A stretch of 64,000 bases of DNA from Exophiala sp. HKRS030 (taxonomy: Eukaryota; Ascomycota; Eurotiomycetes; Chaetothyriales; Herpotrichiellaceae), in the NCBI GenBank assembly GCA_023897205.1, contig JAHWDD010000004.1, positions 2,170,001-2,234,000 of the forward strand, given 5' to 3'. Positions 57,812-64,000 of this stretch are shown here, piece after piece. The notes below the pieces were generated by a model. The model made no database searches and had not been told where the DNA came from. It saw nothing but the letters and a program-made list of their open reading frames with translations. A program made the position numbers and the translations under genes. The number at the start of each line of letters is the position of its first letter. Within the stretch, counting starts at the first letter, position 1.

Positions 57812-60072
57812 TCATGCGGGGACGAAAGCAAAGGCGCTTAAATCGAGGGTTGGTTTTTGAACAGGAGAACCGATCTCGGAGCCATCGTCTTCGCTGTTCG
57901 GTACAATAGCGTCCTCACTTCCACGCAGATTTGCCGCTACAGCTACGTCGTCTTTTGCAACAGCGGGAAGGCTAAGCGAGTTGAGTGCGGATCGTCGTCT
58001 TTCAGGTGACTGGTATTGAAAGGTCTGTAATAATTCTGGTGTTCGATGGCTTCGCGTGGTCGGACCTGTCTTCGTAAATGTACTCAGAAGAGCTGTCTGC
58101 ATCCTTTGAGGATGCATTGCAGTCGTTGTTGGATGTAGAGGAGCTTTAGTCGTCAGTGGTGATTCGAAGGCAAATTTTCCAAGTAGCCTTTCATTTTGTT
58201 TTCTGACATGGTATTCCAGAAGATCCACGAACGCCTCAGGATCTTTGTCTTGATTGACATGTTCTATCCCGTTGGGGGTCGACTCCTGTCCATCGGCGCT
58301 CGTCTCTGAAGCCGACGGTAGTGATGGATACGATGGGGAAGATGGTTCGGCCGGAGGCGAAGACTGGGGTACTGATTCAGGAACATCATTGTCATCATGC
58401 TGTTGGTTTGTATAGGCATCAACGATTGGCTGTAGGTGGAGAGGTTTGGCTGGGCTAGCTTTCTGCTGTACATCGGACCCTGTCTCATGCGGCACATTGT
58501 CTTCAAGAAAATCATCTGAGTAGACCTGAAACCCAGATCGTCGACTCTTCTTAGCCTTGCCCTTCTTATCTGCCAACGGGCTGGCCTCAACTTCATTAGC
58601 TGCCGAAGCAAAGAAAGGGCTTTGCTTGACCTCACGACTCGGGGAAGGATCCGCCGAGTCCGAGCACAACCGCTGTCTTTTGAGAGGCTGATAGGTGGAC
58701 ATCGTAGACGCCCTGGCCAAGAAAGCCGAACGGTTGGTGTTCGTTGCTGAGTTCACAATCGCGGTCACGCTACGCTTAAGCGTAGGCGCAGAGTTCGCAA
58801 GCCTGGGCTCCCAGGAAGCATTTTGATGGCGCTCTAGAAGTCTCTGCTGGGACGGGGATGGTGTGAGGCTGTTAGGGTCCAACTCAGCAAGTGGCTGTCG
58901 GTGCGGCTTGAAAAAGGTCTCTATGGACTTCTTCGGCTTCAGTGACATAGGTGTTGCATAGCTCTGTCGTCTATTCTCACCCAGTGCAGGTCGACTGGCC
59001 ACTTGGTCGGTTCCGAGCTGGATAGGTTTTTTCGAGAAGGGGTCAAGGTCGCCGCATGCTACGCCTATCGCTGTGTCCGCCTCGACGTGGGGTCCCAGAT
59101 ACGGCATATCCTGCTCTACAGCACCTGGGCTGAGGTCTGTGAGGAAAACCATCTTTTGCGCCATGGGACAGAAAACGCGATGGTGCAGGAATGTCAACTC
59201 TGCCTGCCGGAAATTATCCAGATAGCCGTTTGGAACCGTCAATTTGCCTTCGAATTGTATTATGCGCAGGATTTTCTCGATATCTTTGTATTTGCGCACG
59301 TAGCCATACGCAGTCTTTAGGCCCAGCTTCTCAATATTCGGCAGATAGTCGCAGCCACTGAGGATAGCGAGTCGCATGAACATAGTATCTGTCCACCCTG
59401 CGAGATTCACGTCTTTGCACAAAGGAAAATCTGACCTCTCAATCTCAACCAATTCCCCATATTGGTTGAGTTTGGTTAGCAGGCGCTTAGCACCAAAGAC
59501 GAGCAGATCAGAGTCTTCCGAAAGAATGCCGTCTATGATACCTTTGTTCTCCAGGTAGACGAGCTGCGCATCGGCTTCATATGGCGCAACAACATACTGA
59601 ACATTGAGCTTTTTCAGTTCCTCGATCAATTGCCGTGCCATTAGCGGAGTAACGTCCACAGACTTCTGCAATTCCTGCTGCGCTTGACTGGTCTTCCCGG
59701 CTCTATAAAGTTCCAATCCCAAAGCCTTGCTTTCTTGTCTTTTCTTTCGTCGGGCCTCATTCGTACCGGCCTTGCTGGGCAGATTGTCTCCGTCGAAGAT
59801 CAAGTATGGTGTCACCCCAAAGTCCAACAGCATGCGAACTCTACTAAGTACAAAGTCGATATGAATGGTCGTAGGTTTTCCCAGGGCGAGGGCGAAAGCG
59901 CACCCCACGACGCCGCGATGTAGCCATCCGTACGCGTCTACTCCGATCGTCTGTCCTGAGAACTTTTTCAGGGTACATGGCTTCTGAATTGATCTAAGCA
60001 GGGGCAACAGTCCTGTAGGTTGTCAGCGACCAGTGAGAAAGGGTATGTTTGGGACTTACCCTTGATACCCAT
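57812..60072 (-). CDS. EXO1: exonuclease 1 (5'-flap/exonuclease, FEN1 family)
   Basis: 5'-3' exonuclease and flap nuclease for mismatch repair, end resection and meiotic recombination. A 13-nt first exon (60072-60060, coding MGIK plus one base) joins exon 60012-57812 across a 47-bp intron, giving 737 residues beginning MGIKGLLPLL as in other EXO1 proteins. Metal-binding residues line up with the family: D30 (GVDAYGW), D78 (IFDGD), E150 and D152 (APYEADAQL), D171 and D173 (SEDSDLLVFG), D226 (SGCDYLPNI). After the nuclease core (about 350 residues) the tail is disordered and Ser/Pro-rich with a possible PIP-like or MLH-binding region not identifiable by eye. It shares a 470-bp promoter with TMA16 that has two AACGCGCC words. 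Confidence 0.96.
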
Positions 60073-60542
60073 TTTCGCAGTATACCAACCCTCACCGCCT
60101 ATTCGCACCAGTATCAGATGTTGCGACACCGCGACATAGGCGTAGGGTTGGAGGAACAAGGATTTGGCAATCGTGTACTTCGTCACTCGTAATACTTCGT
60201 GCCATTGAACGGTATAGTTGGTGCAACAATACAAGGTAGATTGTGGAATGCAAAGCCTCAATTGACAGGCGACTGCTTCGTTGAGGCGCGTTTGGACGCT
60301 GAAGGCGCGTTGTTCGGGTAGTCGATGGTTGTCTGACAAGCGTTCTGCAGAGGGTGACCGGCCTATCAAGCAGTCAGACAAAAAACAACACCGATAACAC
60401 TCTATCAAGATTGCCGAAGTTCTACCGGTCCAAGGATATTTTTTTGGACAGTGATCAAGAGCGAGGAATTCTCCCCAGGTAGTCGTAGTAGTCGTAATTG
60501 AAGTACATTGCATCTTTGCATGCTCGATTCTATCGATTAAAT
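60073..60542. promoter_or_regulatory. shared promoter region, EXO1 / TMA16
   Basis: 470 bp between divergent starts. A repeated GGCGCGTT word lies on the EXO1 side of the midpoint (separate entry). No TATA box seen. Confidence 0.5.
60285..60311 (-). promoter_or_regulatory. paired ACGCG (MBF-like) sites upstream of EXO1
   Basis: GGCGCGTT at 60285-60292 and 60304-60311, reading AACGCGCC on the EXO1 strand, 213 and 232 bp upstream of its ATG. They contain the ACGCG core bound by MBF at G1/S genes. EXO1 is a plausible S-phase target; binding is inferred. Confidence 0.4.
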
Positions 60543-61185
60543 ATGGCGCGCTCTCTGAACAAAGTCCACAAACAAATTGCTAAAAAGAAAGGAGGAAAAA
60601 CCAACAGTCTTCACGAGAATAGTCGAGATGCAAAGCGGTTACGAGCAGCCGGTGCGCGAGAAGAAAAATTGCACCGCATCATGGATGCCGCTCTCAAGTC
60701 TAATCAGATATATGGTATTTGCCGCTGAATGCTTCAAAGTAGATATTTGCTAATCAGTATGCTCAAAGTCGACAGGATAGCTTGGTTCAAATCAGCCTTA
60801 GAGGGTTCAGTCGGCGCTGTCAGTGATGAAGAAATGCACGTCCTTACGCAAGGGTACGTTCCAACGACTACATGACCGGCTCCTAGTCTAACGCAGATGT
60901 AGCTTCATTGATCGAGAGACTGATCAATTGGAGGAAGCTAAGAGCCAAAGGCGACCTGGTCGGCCTCCCAGCAAGATAGAGGATCAGATCAAACAGAGGA
61001 AGGAAGGTGAAGAACGCGAATTTCGCGGGGGCTTCTGGGTCCCTGAATTGCGAACCGATGAGGGTCGCTCGAAGCTCGAACGATGGACTGGAGACTGGAG
61101 TGGACTCAACACCCTGGATTTTGTGCGTGTGGTGAAATCGGGATCGATCAAGCCATCAAGTTTTCCACCCAAAGGCCTTTCTTGA
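60543..61185 (+). CDS. TMA16: translation machinery-associated protein TMA16
   Basis: Small basic protein that associates with pre-60S ribosomal particles in yeast. Three exons (60543-60714, 60769-60853, 60903-61185) with introns of 54 and 49 bp give 179 residues, the family size. The N-terminus is lysine-rich (KVHKQIAKKKGGK), followed by NSRDAKRLRAAGAREEKLHR. After the first intron comes VDRIAWFKSALEG; after the second, FIDRETDQLEEAKSQRRPGRPPS, the hallmark FI.R...EL......RRPGRP. The C-terminus ends in GFWVPELRTDEGRSKLERWTGDW. Frame is kept through both junctions; the alternative acceptor at 60757 leads to a stop. Divergent from EXO1. Confidence 0.88.
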
Positions 61186-61903
61186 AGGAGCATCGGCAGT
61201 TGATGCATGACGACTATACAGCATCCTCGAACATTGGCAGAGCAAACTTCCCCGAAGACTGGCTGCGACGATTACGGTTGATGTGCCATTTTCTACGCCG
61301 GAGAACGGGATGAACCCGACATATTATGAGAGCCTTCCTTGCGAAGATTTGCCTTGGACTATTTAATCAAGGCTGTCAGCACATCACGACGAATCGTTCG
61401 TCGAGAAAATGCGTACAAGAAAAGCATCGAACGCTCACTGAGGAGGTCGCATAAAAAGGGGGATCTAGGGATACAGCTGGGCTCTCAAGCACGGGTCATT
61501 GCCTCAAGCCCGGAGGACAGATTAATTCCCCTCGGAATTGGGTGCCTGCTGATCTTCAGAAGGGATTGTTGCGTGTCCTGTAGTATACAGCACTTACCAG
61601 AGGAGATTTAAAGGATGTGCAAAACAATAGAAAGTCTAGGTACGAGGTAGGAGGTTGATGTTGTCGCTTTCTAGCGTTAGGAATAGATGTCCGTAACAAT
61701 AACATGATTTCTCTAGCGAATATGTTGACGCAAGGCTGCGATGTCATTTGAATCCGCAATTTGGAGAAATGGCGTGTTAGGCGAAAAAAAAGTCTTGGGA
61801 TACTTTTGTACCTGTACAGGCATTCCATTGATCGAAACCACCTGCGCACCTTCTTTCTTTCTTCATCCGCGTCTTGAGAGCATCGTATTCTCATTTACAC
61901 AAC
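61186..61903. other. TMA16 / MAM33 intergenic stretch
   Basis: 718 bp. An ORF at 61339-61611 has no recognisable content. Nothing else seen; the right part is the MAM33 promoter. Confidence 0.4.
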
Positions 61904-62996
61904 ATGAACTCCCTACGACTAGTCAGCCGGGCCCTGCCCAAGGCTTCCCTACGCCAATCCATCGTTCGCTACTCCTCCTCAGTCCCGAGATTCGCAGCCC
62001 GTCGACCAGTATGGCAAACGGCAACGAAGGCATCATACCCTGCGTTTTCCACTTCTGCTTTCCGTCGAGAAGCTGCTGGTGATTGTAAGAGAGATGGCTG
62101 GACATGTTCCTGTTCTATGGCTGATGATCTATAGTCGACGTGGAACTCTCCGAGAAGTTGAATTCCGAACAACAGCTTGAGCTGGAAAACAGTGGTGAAG
62201 GCGCACTCAGCGAGATCAACGATTTCCTCAAAGGTCACGATTACTGGAAAGTGCAAGACAAGCCCGGTACTCATGAAGTATTCTTCACACGAGAATTTGG
62301 CAATGAAAAGTGAGGACACTGCTTAGCACTTTTACTGATGCGGGTGTTAACGATCATGCTTTTAGGATCAAAATCGCTTTGACCGTTGCCGATATCGACA
62401 ACATCGCCGATGAAGACGAATATGGCGGTATGGACGAAGATGGTGCTCTTGATGACGAAGTCGACTTTGCGTCGAACAAGGCCACCATCAACCAATCTGG
62501 CGCAAGAGGAGGCAAAGTCGATGTTATGCCTGAGGACAGCATTGCTCCTGCAGACAGAGATGCAGAGGGTACCGGACTTCCGGATGAGACCCCGGCATAC
62601 CCCATCAACTTGACAATTACCATCACCAAGCCCAGCAAGCGGGCAATCGAGATTCGTGCTGTTGCGCAGGAAGGTACTATTGAGCTCGACTCGATCAGCA
62701 TGTTCCCAAAAGAGTCACTGCTTGAGGCGCAAACACCCAAGGACGCTCAAGAGGCCCGCAGTCTGTATGCTGGTCCCACCGTTGGCAACCTTGACCCCGA
62801 TCTCCAAGCAATGCTTGAGAAGTATCTTGAAGAGAGAGGTATCGACGTGGATTTTGCCAACTTCTTGCCCAAGTACATCGACTACAAGGAGCAACGAGAA
62901 TATGTACAATGGCTCGATGGTAAGTGATGATGTTTCTGGAATTGGTTGCCATATACTGACTCTGAACCAGACATGAAGACGTTCGTAGAGGAGTAA
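61904..62996 (+). CDS. MAM33: mitochondrial acidic matrix protein MAM33 (p32 family)
   Basis: p32/gC1qR-type acidic trimer of the mitochondrial matrix, linked in yeast to respiratory complex expression and mitoribosome function. Four exons (61904-62084, 62135-62309, 62366-62919, 62971-62996) with introns of 50, 56 and 51 bp give 311 residues. The N-terminus is a basic, Ser-rich presequence (SLRLVSRALPKASLRQSIVRYSS). Core landmarks are LSEINDFLKGHDYWKVQDKPG, IKIALTVADI, the acidic run DEDEYGGMDEDGALDDEVDF, and LQAMLEKYLEERGIDVDFANFLPKYIDYKEQREYVQWL, noted here as positions in the last third. The final exon codes DMKTFVEE, typical for the family. The TTG-initiated upstream extension is not a start; ATG at 61904 is used. 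Confidence 0.92.
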
Positions 62997-64000
62997 TTGT
63001 ATTGTCGTTTGGTTGTCGGACTGCCGAAATTCCATCTTGTTCTATCTAGACCCTCCACTTTCAGCACGAAATTGATATCGAAAAGTGTACATTATATAAT
63101 GAGGCTCCTTCAGCCTATGCAATGGAGCAATCAGATACCCGGAAATGCACTGTACAAACTTGGTTTCACTTGCATAGAGGAATTACGATGCTTTTCCACA
63201 GACCTTGTGTGACATCCTAGAGCTGAGTGCCATGGCTTGGCCACGAGCCATGATTCTCGATACGAGCATAGCACCAATGGAGTCCAAGGGACAGGCGCAC
63301 CCTCTTATGCATTCTGTTGGTCCCAGACTGCGGAACGCGTCTTGTCGAAAAGAATCCTTTGGTGACAATTCCTGTCTAAATAAGTCAAGACATTGGTAAC
63401 AACAAGCTGACTGCTTTATAACGTCAGCCCTAAAATATTCCTGGCTAGGCGACGTCCTCTGGGTACTTGAGTATCGAGTGTCCTTCTGTAACCTGGTTCC
63501 CCGGTCAGTGCCTGATCGTGATTGCGGATCACAGACACCAGTGGAAGTCTGGATGCAACCATGGTTCTTCACTGCCTGGGGGGTTACAATTTCGAGTCGG
63601 ACATCCTGATGACCACCTACGAGCCGAGGCAACTGTCTCAGAAATTGGGATTCGGATCAACCCAAATGTCCGTGTCCTTCTGTGTACGGCCAGTCTACCC
63701 AATGACAGGAGGGCTGACCCGTATCGATGACAATCGCCTCGACCTCATTGTTGATCCCTTGTCGCAACAACTTGCGGGGAAGGTCGAGTCCTACAACTAG
63801 TCCATCTACGTGTCAGTGATTACGACGAGAAGGTGTACACACAATGGCCGTTGAGACCATCATGTGGGGGCGGGACGACCGGAGGATTCTAACTTGGATA
63901 GGCACTTGGACGGGGCGAATTCGTCTAGAATACGAAATACGAATTCTCACTCCATGTCCCCAAGCACGATATACGAGACTCCGTGCAGTGCCCGCAAACA
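62997..64000. other. right edge, no gene recognised
   Basis: 1 kb downstream of MAM33. Two overlapping plus-strand ORFs (63467-63730 and 63522-63800) of under 95 codons have no recognisable content. A gene could begin or end beyond the window, but nothing here supports one. Confidence 0.45.

Noticed and set aside
61339..61611. 90-codon basic ORF between TMA16 and MAM33
   Set aside because: No recognisable motif, no splice partner, and no sign of codon bias like its neighbours.
63467..63800. Two overlapping plus-strand ORFs at the right edge
   Set aside because: Both under 95 codons, mutually exclusive, no recognisable content.

Overview
The window is nuclear DNA from a filamentous ascomycete (Pezizomycotina). 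Introns are mostly 47-93 bp with GTAAGT/GTGAGT donors and CTRAC-like branch sites. Genes are compact and sit on both strands. The gene set (TOM70, SNF1, SMC4, EXO1, a Mit1-type remodeller, Fig1, a phosphoketolase, an AsaB/CmcJ-type oxygenase, a PRISE-type reductase) is typical of that group. An intergenic 9-mer, TACGGAGTA, that I associate with Eurotiomycete-like genomes recurs throughout; the order or genus cannot be fixed from this alone.

Layout. 0.9-9 kb: TOM70 (-) head-to-head with an Abz2-like aminodeoxychorismate lyase (+), whose stop codon overlaps that of cytosolic TrpRS (-); then a PRELI/Ups lipid-transfer protein (+) and a secreted DUF3455-like protein (+). 9-18 kb: SNF1 kinase (+), a Vps73-like sugar transporter (+), secreted beta-mannosidase (-). 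18.7-30 kb: SMC4 (-), phosphoketolase (-), a 2.8-kb gene-free stretch, and a GC-rich 2-oxoglutarate oxygenase-like gene (+). 31-41 kb: membrane-anchored carboxylesterase (-), ELYS-like nucleoporin (-), PRISE-type reductase (+), an unknown gene (-) and a probably decayed gene (+). 43-52 kb: FLC/TRP-like membrane protein (+) and a 1559-residue Mit1/CHD-type remodeller (-). 52-63 kb: MRM1 (+), dihydroorotase URA4 (-), FIG1 (-), EXO1 (-), TMA16 (+), MAM33 (+).

The genes are mostly unlinked housekeeping functions: carbon signalling and use (SNF1, sugar porter, beta-mannosidase, phosphoketolase), mitochondrial biogenesis (TOM70, PRELI, MRM1, MAM33) and chromosome biology (SMC4, EXO1, Mit1, ELYS). 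Five pairs are head-to-head with shared promoters of 400-720 bp. I see no secondary-metabolite cluster, rDNA, complete tRNA or intact transposon.

The least explained signals are: a perfect 44-bp inverted repeat around a 100-N assembly gap between the Mit1-type gene and MRM1; eleven exact TACGGAGTA copies, all outside genes; a 20-bp perfect palindrome in the gene-free stretch; a 13-bp perfect hairpin inside the lyase coding region; and a stop-free, frame-preserving 87-bp intron candidate. No clearly new multi-gene system was found. Exon boundaries were worked out by hand and have not been tested against transcripts.
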